Part shown: piece by piece, positions 27,679 to 35,645 of the stretch
Layout: each line of letters opens with the position of its first letter
Position numbering within the stretch: position 1 is the first letter of the stretch
Made by a program: the position numbers and the translations under genes
The notes under the pieces: generated by a model
Told to the model about the DNA's origin: nothing
The model's input: only the letters and a program-made list of their open reading frames with translations
The model's database searches: none
Source: Bacteroidales bacterium
GTDB taxonomy: Bacteria > Bacteroidota > Bacteroidia > Bacteroidales > Marinilabiliaceae
Reading direction: 5' to 3'
NCBI GenBank assembly: GCA_017539645.1
Contig: JAFYCM010000067.1
Location: 1 to 64,000 of the forward strand
Length of the DNA stretch: 64,000 bases

Positions 27679-29013
27679 TTACAAACTACGTATGCGCCAC
27701 TCTTTAGGGTAATAATTGTTTGCACGGGCGCCAACCGATTTGCACAATCCGAGTGTAAGATCGTTGTATTCCACTACAAACCAGCTGTTTGGCATGTCGG
27801 CGGATGTGAGCGCATCGCCGTGGAGAAATTTTAGCGCAGTCTCTTTGTCGACGGTAAACGTTGGCAGCGATTTGCGATTGAAAGCCAAACTCAGTGGCAA
27901 TGTTGCTGCGGGCGCATAACCCTTGCGCGACTCTTCGCACACCTCAACGCCAATTCGCAACGGGCGCAGTGCGGTTGATATGGCGAGCATAATATCGCTT
28001 ACGCTTGCTGGTAGCGCAACTTGTTTATTGTCAATAGTATAGAAATTGTAATTGTCTTTATTTGTAATAAAATCCGTTGGCTGACCTTTTTGCGTTTTGG
28101 GCAACTTGGGTAGTTTGCGCATTCGCCCCGAGGTCTTGCGCATGACGCAGATGAAAAAGCCTTCGCCGCGTACCTTGTGAGGATAGAAGGCGTAACCCTC
28201 GCCACCGTCGAACGTCAAGCGAAAGATGCCGCTATCGTCGGGCAGTGGAATGGACACATTTTCGAAATCGTAATTTTCGAGTAGCCACTGCATATTGTCT
28301 TCATTTTCAGCGGGATTGAATGTGCAAGTGGAGTAGACCAAATATCCGCCATCGACAACGGAATCGGCAATGTTGGCTATTATCTCGCGCTGACGTTGTG
28401 CGCACATGTCGGCATTGGCAGGCGTCCATTCGGAAACGGCGACATCGTCTTTGCGGAACATGCCTTCGCCAGAGCAAGGTGCATCGATAAGTACCACGTC
28501 GAACATGGCACCAAGCGGAGCAAACGAAGCTGCATCGCCATTGGTGACTATGGTATTAGCATAGCCCTGTTTTGCAACGTTCTCCGCCAAAATCCACGCG
28601 CGCGAGCGTACATATTCATTGGCAACAAGCACTCCGCGACCATCGAGAAACTGTGCGGCGAGCGTAGATTTTCCGCCAGGCGCAGCGCACAAATCGAGCA
28701 CCACAGGTTGAGACGGAAGTTGCGCCTCTATGGTGTTCAGCACCGTACGTAGGAACATGCTCGAAGCTTCTTGCGGATAGAGTGCACCAGCGTGGAATTC
28801 AGGCATTTGCGTGTAATTAGGGCGCGTAGATAAATAGTATGCACCCTTGCACCATTTCACCTCGTCGGTCAAGTCGAATGGGAGTTGCGAGGGCTTGCGC
28901 GCGTTGAGGCGAACGGAATAGAAAGGTTCGTTGCTTATGGCGGCAAGAAATGCCTCGGCATCTGCATGCGTCTGCCGTATGCGCTGCTCAAATTCTGCTG
29001 GTAACTTCTTCAT
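27679..29013 (-). CDS. RsmF-like rRNA (cytosine-C5) methyltransferase
   Basis: A SAM-dependent RNA m5C methyltransferase of the NOL1/NOP2/Sun group, 444 residues. The SAM motif is VLDLCAAPGGKST (105-117). Motif IV is DAPCSGEGMFRKD with Cys180, and motif VI is YSTCTFNPAENE with Cys230. In this family the motif VI cysteine attacks the base and the motif IV cysteine helps release. The C-terminal 150 residues fit the RsmF C-terminal/PUA-like part. Substrate (probably 16S rRNA) is inferred from the family. It begins 17 bases after the nucleoid-associated protein gene and is likely co-transcribed with it. Confidence 0.9.
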   Translation of the reverse strand: MKKLPAEFEQRIRQTHADAEAFLAAISNEPFYSVRLNARKPSQLPFDLTDEVKWCKGAYYLSTRPNYTQMPEFHAGALYPQEASSMFLRTVLNTIEAQLPSQPVVLDLCAAPGGKSTLAAQFLDGRGVLVANEYVRSRAWILAENVAKQGYANTIVTNGDAASFAPLGAMFDVVLIDAPCSGEGMFRKDDVAVSEWTPANADMCAQRQREIIANIADSVVDGGYLVYSTCTFNPAENEDNMQWLLENYDFENVSIPLPDDSGIFRLTFDGGEGYAFYPHKVRGEGFFICVMRKTSGRMRKLPKLPKTQKGQPTDFITNKDNYNFYTIDNKQVALPASVSDIMLAISTALRPLRIGVEVCEESRKGYAPAATLPLSLAFNRKSLPTFTVDKETALKFLHGDALTSADMPNSWFVVEYNDLTLGLCKSVGARANNYYPKEWRIRSL

Positions 29014-29030
29014 TTTCAGTATTATAAATA

Positions 29031-30101
29031 TTACTGTTCTATTTTATAATATAGCTTATAGAAATTCAAATCGCGACCTTCGTCGTAGCCCTTTTCCATG
29101 TAGTAGCGACCTCCGTGTACGTATACATGAAAATTTTTATCGAGTTTTATAACCGACTTGAAATTTTTCTTCTCACCCTTCACGGCATCTTTAGAAATCT
29201 CAAATTCCGTTGGCAACGACTGCGGCAACTCGTGCTCTTCTTCGTATTTCTGTTTGTATTTATCGAACTCGCCTATGATGTCGAAGTCGTTTATCAACTC
29301 CGTGTCGGACATCACTTTTTCTTGGAATTGCTGCTGGCTGAACTGAGGATTGTTGTTGAAAAACTCTATCGAGCGGTTCATCATATCTATGCGTTCGGTG
29401 CGAGGAATGTGGTTGTCGTCGTTGAAAACATCGTTCACAAAGCCTTTGCACATTTGCAAATAATTATCAGTATAGTAATAATTGTCTTCGCGCGGCTTGA
29501 GACCGAGGAAGTCGTCCATCCAGAAACGCGCCTCCTGACCTTTGTTTATATTATCTATGGCGCAAACGCGGTAGCCATCTTCGGGTTCTATATTGAATAT
29601 TATGCAACCTTTGTCGAGTTTCTTTATACTTATGCCTTCCTGCGCGCCAAGTTCCACGTGGCCTTCGCCCATGACGACCTTGAGAAACGTCTCCTTGCTC
29701 TCCGACTTGAATATGCCCACCGCATCGCACACCTGCCCATCGACAACGCAATCGATGAAATGCGCTACGTACAACTCGCCGCCGCGAATGTTAGGATTGT
29801 TGGAACACAAATCGAGCAACTGCGCAATGTTCACCGAAGTTTGATAGAAGAGCGTGTTGTCGGCAAATAGGTCGCCCACAAGCTGTTTTATTTGATTTGG
29901 TGCGTCGCCATGTTCGGTCAAATTGAAATAAGCCTCCGTTTTGAAAGGACGAAAAAAGAAATCCTTCAATATGTCGGCAACGCCTTCATATTCAGACGGA
30001 TTCATCGACGTACGCGACAATCGCAAACCTTCGCCCAAAGCCTTGCAACCCATCTGATGCACCACAAGGTTGTCGATAGAAGCATTTACACTCTCAATCA
30101 T
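29031..30101 (-). CDS. Nucleoid-associated protein (NdpA/YejK family)
   Basis: The 356-residue protein matches the 37-kDa nucleoid-associated family: N-terminal IDNLVVHQMGCKALGEGLRLS, then the FFFRPFKTEAYFNL and ADNTLFYQTSVNIAQLL segments and a charged C-terminal domain. The E. coli homologue is found on the nucleoid but its role is poorly defined. The frame is open ten codons upstream, but MIESVNASIDN at 30101 matches the usual N-terminus. A near-consensus -7 element (TTACTTTG on minus, 30120-30127) precedes it. The gene is divergent from rhaD. Confidence 0.88.
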   Translation of the reverse strand: MIESVNASIDNLVVHQMGCKALGEGLRLSRTSMNPSEYEGVADILKDFFFRPFKTEAYFNLTEHGDAPNQIKQLVGDLFADNTLFYQTSVNIAQLLDLCSNNPNIRGGELYVAHFIDCVVDGQVCDAVGIFKSESKETFLKVVMGEGHVELGAQEGISIKKLDKGCIIFNIEPEDGYRVCAIDNINKGQEARFWMDDFLGLKPREDNYYYTDNYLQMCKGFVNDVFNDDNHIPRTERIDMMNRSIEFFNNNPQFSQQQFQEKVMSDTELINDFDIIGEFDKYKQKYEEEHELPQSLPTEFEISKDAVKGEKKNFKSVIKLDKNFHVYVHGGRYYMEKGYDEGRDLNFYKLYYKIEQ

Positions 30102-30233
30102 TGCATTAGAAATTTTTGGCAAAGTAAACACGAAAAGAGTTCTAAATTCATAAATAGAAATTCAAAAATTGCAACTCGCGTCATCAGTGAGCCGTAGTTA
30201 TGCCGCTGCACATCATTATACGATACAAAAAAC

Positions 30234-30241
30234 TATCTTTG
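30234..30241 (+). promoter_or_regulatory. -7 element of rhaD
   Basis: TATCTTTG matches TAnnTTTG exactly and lies 22 bases upstream of the rhaD start. No clear -33 TTG was seen. Confidence 0.5.
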
Positions 30242-30263
30242 CGTCAACTAAAAAAATTAGCAG

Positions 30264-31073
30264 ATGAAAAGCATTCTTGATGGTCGCGCTGCTCTCAAGG
30301 CAGAAGTCGATAAAGTGGCCGAAGTAGCAGGCTACCTATGGCAAAATGGTTGGGCTGAGCGCAACGGCGGTAATATCACGGTTAACGTCACTGAATATGT
30401 CGACGACGAAATTCGCAACCTCCCCGCAATAAGCGAGGTTAAGCAAATTGGTGTTACACTTCCTGCCCTCAAAGGCACATATTTCTATTGCAAAGGCACT
30501 GGAAAACGTATGCGCGACTTGGCTCGCAAGCCAATGGATAATGGTTCTATCATTCGCATTCTCGACGACTGCGCAAGCTACGTCATCATTGCCGACAATG
30601 CAGTGAATCCTACCAGCGAACTCCCGAGCCACTTGACGGTTCACGCTCACCTCATAGAGTCGGGTTCGTCATACAAGGCTACCGTACATACGCACCCAAT
30701 AGAGCTCGTAGCTATGAGCCACAACAGAAAATTCCTTGCTAAGGACGTGCTTACCAACATTCTCTGGAGCATGATTCCTGAGACTAAGGCATTCTGTCCG
30801 CTCGGTCTTGGCGTTGTGCCTTACGAACTTCCTGGCAGCAATAAACTCGCCGATGCTACACTCAAAGAACTTGAAGACTACGACGTAGTACTTTGGGAGA
30901 AACATGGCGTCTTTGCTAAAGGCCTCGACGTAATGGACGCATTCGACCAGATTGACGTGCTCTCTAAGAGTGCAAAAATCTACATCAACTCACGCGCAAT
31001 GGGCTACGAACCAGAAGGCATGAGCCAAGCACAGATGAAAGAGATGTCGGTTGCATTCAACCTTCCGAAATAA
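30264..31073 (+). CDS. rhaD: L-rhamnulose-1-phosphate aldolase
   Basis: A class II zinc aldolase that cleaves L-rhamnulose 1-phosphate to dihydroxyacetone phosphate and L-lactaldehyde. The 269-residue protein keeps the zinc ligands His142 and His144 (ATVHTHPIEL) and His214 (LWEKHGVFAKG), and the catalytic Glu119 in PTSELPSH. The length and the ERNGGNIT start segment fit RhaD rather than FucA. Isomerase (rhaA), kinase (rhaB), transporter and regulator genes are absent from this neighbourhood, so it is either an isolated rhamnose gene or works on a related ketose phosphate. It has its own promoter and terminator. Confidence 0.92.
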   Translation: MKSILDGRAALKAEVDKVAEVAGYLWQNGWAERNGGNITVNVTEYVDDEIRNLPAISEVKQIGVTLPALKGTYFYCKGTGKRMRDLARKPMDNGSIIRILDDCASYVIIADNAVNPTSELPSHLTVHAHLIESGSSYKATVHTHPIELVAMSHNRKFLAKDVLTNILWSMIPETKAFCPLGLGVVPYELPGSNKLADATLKELEDYDVVLWEKHGVFAKGLDVMDAFDQIDVLSKSAKIYINSRAMGYEPEGMSQAQMKEMSVAFNLPK

Positions 31074-31096
31074 TTATCATCTATATAAATATGAAA

Positions 31097-31128
31097 AAGG
31101 CAGTTGTCGCGTGACAGCTGCCTTTTTT
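31097..31128. terminator. Bidirectional terminator between rhaD and the fusion gene
   Basis: A 12-bp stem AAGGCAGTTGTC / GACAGCTGCCTT with a GCGT loop has a T-tract on the + side and an A-tract on the other, so it serves both convergent units. Confidence 0.9.
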
Positions 31129-31147
31129 GATATTTATAGGAAAGCGT

Positions 31148-32488
31148 TTAAATACTTATGCGGTTAGAATTGAACTCTTCGATGAGTTTTATTATAGCAC
31201 TCGTGTCTTCTTCGGATATGTATAAATATTTCTGACCTTCGTTGGTGGCGCGAAGGAACGACACAATTTCATACCTAATGCCTTCGCCATCGAGTTGGTA
31301 GAAATAGCGCTTGTTGTCGGCTGGATTTTCGTGTCGAACTTCAAAATACTCTGTTTTCCACCAAGGTGCGGGTACGTATATATATCCGTTAGTTCCTGAT
31401 ATTACAAGTTCGCCTTCAGACTTCACGCCTTGTCCAACCTTCAACGAGGCTACGGCATGTGGATAGATGAATGAAACTTTGGTAAAGAGATCGAAATCAG
31501 GATGTTGTTTGTCCATTTTGGCGGTAATGACCTTGTCGGTATAATTAGAACCGAGCAACTGGAAAATAGGTAGCATTGCCGTTGGACCCCATGCGCAGAT
31601 ACTATTCCAGGTGTTAGTCCAGTCAGAAGAGTCCTTTTTCGCTTCAAGGTCCGAGAGACTTGTGCATACTGCATCGACAGAAACAACATCGCCTATTACG
31701 CCGCTCTTCGCCAACAGAAGCATGCGATAATATGCTGTAGAATAAGCCGTTTTTATCGCATCCATAAGTACACATTGGTTCTTTTGGGCTAACGCTTTCA
31801 ACTCTTCATATTGCTGAAAAGTCAAAGCAATTGGCGATTCGCACAGTACGTGTTTCCCACGTTCCAAAGCGAGTTTTATTTGGCTATAGTGCTTCGACGG
31901 GTGCGAAATTATATATACAGCGTCAACGGAATCGAGAAGCATTTCGAGTTCAGTGGTGCGCAATGGCAACGCTTTCAGCTCATCAGATAGCAACGAGTCA
32001 TCCGATGAGCAGTAGCCAACGATTTTTACGCCGTTTACATACTTACTCTCATTGGCGAACTTGTTCAGTATTTTCGATTCGCCCACAAGTCCAAGACGAA
32101 CCTCTCGCTTCTCAGACCTGATTTCCGAACTTGAAATACCTTGCGTCCTATCGAGGTAGACAACTTTGCAATATTCGTTCAGATAGTCGAAATGACCTTT
32201 CCAATCGGAGCCTACGGTAAAAATATCTATACCCAAACGACGAATGTCGTCTATTTTCTGACCTTCGTATTCTTCCACAATTATCTCGTCGGCAATACCC
32301 GTAGCTCGCACAGCCTCAATGCGTTCCATGAGTGGCTGCTGCACGTTTATTTTACCACGAGCACGATCGAATCCGTCGGCCGTCACACCAACAACGAGGT
32401 AGTCGCCTAACGCCTTGGCGCGCTCGAGCAAACGTATGTGTCCATAGTGAAGGAGGTCGTAAGTACCGTATGTAATTACTTTTACCAT
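31148..32488 (-). CDS. TagD-type cytidylyltransferase fused to a Gfo/Idh/MocA-like domain
   Basis: Residues 1-125 match glycerol-3-phosphate cytidylyltransferase-type enzymes: VITYGTYDLLHYGHIRLLERAK with the HxGH nucleotide site (14-17) and the RTQGISSSEIR segment (114-124). Residues 128-446 look like a Gfo/Idh/MocA oxidoreductase but are degenerate. The dinucleotide loop reads GLVGES rather than GxGxxG, and the usual CEKP reads CESP (216-219), removing the family's catalytic Lys. The first half should activate a small phosphorylated alcohol with CTP; the second half may bind substrate without being a standard dehydrogenase (inference). It follows a PhnW-like aminotransferase by 19 bases, which suggests a CDP- or CMP-linked amino compound for surface glycans. 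Confidence 0.85.
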   Translation of the reverse strand: MVKVITYGTYDLLHYGHIRLLERAKALGDYLVVGVTADGFDRARGKINVQQPLMERIEAVRATGIADEIIVEEYEGQKIDDIRRLGIDIFTVGSDWKGHFDYLNEYCKVVYLDRTQGISSSEIRSEKREVRLGLVGESKILNKFANESKYVNGVKIVGYCSSDDSLLSDELKALPLRTTELEMLLDSVDAVYIISHPSKHYSQIKLALERGKHVLCESPIALTFQQYEELKALAQKNQCVLMDAIKTAYSTAYYRMLLLAKSGVIGDVVSVDAVCTSLSDLEAKKDSSDWTNTWNSICAWGPTAMLPIFQLLGSNYTDKVITAKMDKQHPDFDLFTKVSFIYPHAVASLKVGQGVKSEGELVISGTNGYIYVPAPWWKTEYFEVRHENPADNKRYFYQLDGEGIRYEIVSFLRATNEGQKYLYISEEDTSAIIKLIEEFNSNRISI

Positions 32489-32507
32489 AGTAACGATTGT
32501 TCAGTTT

Positions 32508-33581
32508 TTAGATAAATCCTTTGTTTTTCAGATCGTGGAATGCTGCTATGAGCTTATCGTAGTCAGCCGTGGTAAGATAACCGATGTGTCCCACGCGGAA
32601 TATGGTGTCTTTCATGCTGCCACCATTCGGGCAAATCCACATGCCATACTCATCTTTTATCTTCAAAAATATGTCGTATGCGCTGACTGTCGTTGGGTGC
32701 AAAGGCGTAACAGCGTTCGACAATGATTCGCTTACAATCTCGAAAGGCAAATCTTTTATGCGCTCGCGGAAATAGTTTGCAAGCTTGGCTGTTCTTGCAA
32801 TCTCTGCCTCAACGCCACCTTCAGCATCAATTTGTTTTAGACGCACATTTATCTGACGAAGTATGCCCACTGCCGGTGTCCAAGGCGTTTGTCCACGTTC
32901 TTGGTTCTTCAGCGCCAATTTCAAATCGAGGTATTGACATTTGCATTTTGTCTCTTCGATACGTTTCAATGCGCGAGGTGAGAATACCATTACTGCTATG
33001 CCCGGAGGACATGCGAGCGCTTTTTGCGAACCGGTAATCATTATGTCGGCACCGAGCTCTTCCATGTTGAACGGGTCGGTAAGGAATGTACTTATGGTAT
33101 CTACAATCAAGAACAATCCGTTGCGCTTGCAGAAGTCGCTTATGAGGTTTATATCGTAATGAACGCCCGTAGATGTCTCGTGTTTATTTACGAGGAACGT
33201 GGTATAACCTTGATTCTCGTACGGAGCCAAATGCTCAGCTTTCAGCGCTTTGCCTGGCTCAAGTTTTATCTCGGTAAATGGTATTTCGTGCAAAGTCAGC
33301 AATTCAACGAAGCGTTCGCCGAAGCTACCGCCATTGACCACAATAGCTTTATCTTTAGGCGTCAACGTGTTCATTATTGCCGTTTCCATGCCGCCTGAGC
33401 CAGAGCACGTCATAAAAGCTACGCGAGACTGCTCTCCCGATTTCGCAAACTTCTTGATCAAAGTTTCATTTTCGAGCATAAGCTCAGAAAATTCTGCCGT
33501 TCTAAAATATGGCACTTGCTCTGCGCCAATCGCTCTAACGGCATCGTTGGATTGTACTGGACCTACAGTAAAGTTTATCAT
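32508..33581 (-). CDS. PhnW-like class V aminotransferase
   Basis: A 357-residue PLP enzyme of the alanine-glyoxylate / 2-aminoethylphosphonate-pyruvate aminotransferase group. [10 protein letters not shown] at the N-terminus, [10 protein letters not shown] for the cofactor phosphate, DTISTF with the pocket Asp, and the Schiff-base lysine Lys187 in [12 protein letters not shown] are visible. True PhnW makes or uses phosphonoacetaldehyde and alanine, but no phosphonate genes (PepM, Ppd, phosphonatase) lie nearby, so the substrate is open. It is the first gene of a two-gene unit with the cytidylyltransferase fusion. A -7 element TACTTTTG lies upstream on the minus strand. Confidence 0.85.
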   Translation of the reverse strand: MINFTVGPVQSNDAVRAIGAEQVPYFRTAEFSELMLENETLIKKFAKSGEQSRVAFMTCSGSGGMETAIMNTLTPKDKAIVVNGGSFGERFVELLTLHEIPFTEIKLEPGKALKAEHLAPYENQGYTTFLVNKHETSTGVHYDINLISDFCKRNGLFLIVDTISTFLTDPFNMEELGADIMITGSQKALACPPGIAVMVFSPRALKRIEETKCKCQYLDLKLALKNQERGQTPWTPAVGILRQINVRLKQIDAEGGVEAEIARTAKLANYFRERIKDLPFEIVSESLSNAVTPLHPTTVSAYDIFLKIKDEYGMWICPNGGSMKDTIFRVGHIGYLTTADYDKLIAAFHDLKNKGFI

Positions 33582-33616
33582 TGGTATTATTTATAATCTA
33601 ATTCCACATCGAACCG

Positions 33617-33624
33617 CAAAAGTA
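33617..33624 (-). promoter_or_regulatory. -7 element of the PhnW-like gene
   Basis: TACTTTTG on the minus strand matches TAnnTTTG exactly, 35 bases upstream of the start codon. Confidence 0.5.
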
Positions 33625-33665
33625 CGATGATATTGGGATATTGATGGTGTTTAGTGCACCTATTG

Positions 33666-33698
33666 ATACTAAAAAAACAAAAAAGCCGTCCCGAAAGA
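33666..33698 (-). terminator. Leftward terminator with no intact gene behind it
   Basis: Read on the minus strand, AAAGGCTGTC and GACGGCTTTTTT form a stem (one G-U pair, one bulge) followed by T6-G-T7. It would end a leftward transcript arriving from about 33700-34050, where no intact minus-strand gene is visible. Confidence 0.65.
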
Positions 33699-33853
33699 CA
33701 GCCTTTACTTATAGTTATCTGTTGACGATTGATTTATAAATCGCATCATTGGGATTCAGCGATACTTGCATATTTGTATATTTATAACATGATACATACT
33801 TTCGTCTACATAGTAAAAATTATTATACTCTGCAATTGTATAAAAGCCTATAT

Positions 33854-34057
33854 ATGAAAAGATTAGTGCTGTTATTGTTCTTGCTTTTTATGTGTATAGT
33901 TATCAATGCAGGGCGATATTCCGAGGAACATAGACTCTATTTACGTGATGGAAGTGTAATTACGTGCACTACCGTTGAATATGCAGACGAAGGTCGTGGA
34001 ATAACATCTATAAAAACCGCAATAGCCATAGCGATTGGCTTCTCTGTGGAGTTTTAG
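33854..34057 (+). CDS. Small secreted hypothetical protein
   Basis: ATG 33854 starts a 67-residue product with a good signal peptide (MKRLVLLLFLLFMCIVINAG). It is followed by a short polar part with RLYLRDGSVITCTTVEYADEG and a hydrophobic tail ending in IGFSVEF. The 'LRDGSVI' segment recalls the start of longer Bacteroidota secreted proteins, so this may be a truncated copy. No family was recognised. It is isolated between two leftward terminators. A real, expressed gene is plausible but unproven. Confidence 0.4.
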   Translation: MKRLVLLLFLLFMCIVINAGRYSEEHRLYLRDGSVITCTTVEYADEGRGITSIKTAIAIAIGFSVEF

Positions 34058-34058
34058 A

Positions 34059-34091
34059 AAAAGGGCCGCCACTCATCGTGACAGCCCTCTA
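34059..34091 (-). terminator. Terminator of the NfnAB-like operon
   Basis: On the minus strand AGGGCTG and CGGCCCT pair (one G-U) and are followed by TTTTT, about 60 bases after the nfnB-like stop codon. Confidence 0.75.
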
Positions 34092-34136
34092 TTATTGAAT
34101 TAATAATGTAATAGTAAAAAGAGCCGTAGCCCTCTT

Positions 34137-34166
34137 TTACTTCTTACTTTTTTACTTCTTACTTTT
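34137..34166 (-). repeat. 15-bp tandem duplication spanning the nfnB-like stop codon
   Basis: A 15-bp unit encoding K-S-K-K-stop occurs twice in a row (34152-34166 in the gene, 34137-34151 just after it), so the stop codon and the last four codons are duplicated in frame. Confidence 0.9.
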
Positions 34167-35624
34167 CAGATATTCGTCCATTGAAGCAGCGGCTTTACGA
34201 CCGTCGCCCATAGCAAGAATTACCGTAGCACCACCGCGCACGATGTCGCCACCAGCAAACACATCTTCTTTGGTTGTCTGAAGTGCGTCGTTGGCTTCGA
34301 GAGTGCCTTTCTGTGTGGTGTGAAGCTCTGGGTGAGCGTTCGGGATGAGCGGGTTAGGCGATACGCCTACGCTCACTACAACCATATCGGTGTCGATAGT
34401 TACGGTCTTGCCTTCAACAGGTACTGGACTGCGGCGTCCTCGTTCGTCAGGTTCGCCAAGCTCCATAACTTGTAGTACGGCTTGTTTTACGCGGCCTTTC
34501 TCGTCGGCAATGTACTCAATAGGATTGTGGAGAAGCATAAACTCGATTCCCTCTTCCTGAGCGTGCTTGATCTCCTCTTTGCGGGCTGGCATCTCGTCCA
34601 TAGAACGACGATAAACAAGATAAACATGCTCAGCACCAAGGCGTTTCGCTGTACGTACAGAGTCCATAGCGGTGTTGCCACCACCAACCACAACCACATT
34701 TTTACCGAAGAATACCGGAGTATCTTTCTTTGGATCGGCAGCGCCCATGAGGTTAACACGTGTGAGGTATTCGTTGGAGCTCATAATGCCAATGCAGTTC
34801 TCGCCAGGAATATTCATGAAACGAGGTAGTCCGGCACCCGAACCAACGAAGAAGGCTTTGAAGCCCTCGGCGCGGAGGTCGTCCATAGTAGCGGTCTTGC
34901 CAACGATGAAGTCTGGCTCGAATTTCACGCCCATCTTGCGGAGGTTGTCAATTTCGGCTTCAACAATCGAGTTAGGCAAACGGAATTCTGGTATACCATA
35001 TTTAAGCACACCACCAATCTCGTGCAATGCTTCGAATACGGTCACATCGTAACCACGCTTAGCCATATCGCCAGCGAAGGTCAAACCTGCAGGGCCCGAA
35101 CCGATAGCAGCCACTTTGATGCCGTTGGCAGGAGCAAGTTCTGGAATAGCCATCTTGCCCGAGTGGCGCTCATAGTCGGCTGCAAAACGCTCGAGGTAGC
35201 CAATAGCCACTGCCTGCTTCTTCGATTTTGTATATATACATTGGCTCTCGCACTGCTTCTCTTGCGGACATACACGACCACAAACTGCTGGCAATGAGCT
35301 TGTTTGCTTTATTGTCTTGGCTGCTTCGAGAATCTCGCCACGTTCGATATTCTTTATGAACTTAGGTATGTTAATCTCAACAGGGCAGCCCGTCATACAG
35401 CCCGGATTTGGGCAGTCGAGGCAGCGTTTTGCCTCTTCGCGAGCCTGCTCAAGGGTGAGGCCTTCGTTTACTTCTACGTATGATTTATTGCGGACATTAG
35501 GGTCAACCTCTGTCATCTTTACGCGCTCAAGAGCCATACGGTCTTTGGGTTTGATGGCGTTGCGAACTTCAACACGCCACGCCTCTTCGCGCTCGGCTTT
35601 CAGTTTTTCTATATCTATTGCCAT
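34152..35624 (-). CDS. NfnB-like / glutamate synthase small-subunit-type flavoprotein
   Basis: The 490-residue protein begins with a Cys-rich domain (CLDCPNPGCMTGCPVEI and CGRVCPQEKQCESQC) that holds two [4Fe-4S] clusters. FAD- and NADPH-binding Rossmann motifs follow (AAIGSGPAGLTFAGDMAKRGYDVTVFEA; VVVGGGNTAMDSVRTAKRLGA). It belongs to the GltD/GltA family. Because the adjacent upstream gene is an NfnA-type FAD/[2Fe-2S] protein and no glutamate synthase large subunit is present, the pair is best read as NADH-dependent reduced ferredoxin:NADP oxidoreductase, which couples NADH, NADPH and ferredoxin by electron bifurcation. It starts 21 bases after nfnA. Confidence 0.88.
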   Translation of the reverse strand: MAIDIEKLKAEREEAWRVEVRNAIKPKDRMALERVKMTEVDPNVRNKSYVEVNEGLTLEQAREEAKRCLDCPNPGCMTGCPVEINIPKFIKNIERGEILEAAKTIKQTSSLPAVCGRVCPQEKQCESQCIYTKSKKQAVAIGYLERFAADYERHSGKMAIPELAPANGIKVAAIGSGPAGLTFAGDMAKRGYDVTVFEALHEIGGVLKYGIPEFRLPNSIVEAEIDNLRKMGVKFEPDFIVGKTATMDDLRAEGFKAFFVGSGAGLPRFMNIPGENCIGIMSSNEYLTRVNLMGAADPKKDTPVFFGKNVVVVGGGNTAMDSVRTAKRLGAEHVYLVYRRSMDEMPARKEEIKHAQEEGIEFMLLHNPIEYIADEKGRVKQAVLQVMELGEPDERGRRSPVPVEGKTVTIDTDMVVVSVGVSPNPLIPNAHPELHTTQKGTLEANDALQTTKEDVFAGGDIVRGGATVILAMGDGRKAAASMDEYLKSKK

Positions 35625-35645
35625 GTTCTTCTTTTGTTGAGGTGA

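Noticed and set aside
32508..33581. Confident assignment as 2-aminoethylphosphonate transaminase
   Set aside because: The family match is good but no phosphonate synthesis or breakdown genes are nearby, so only 'PhnW-like' is supported.
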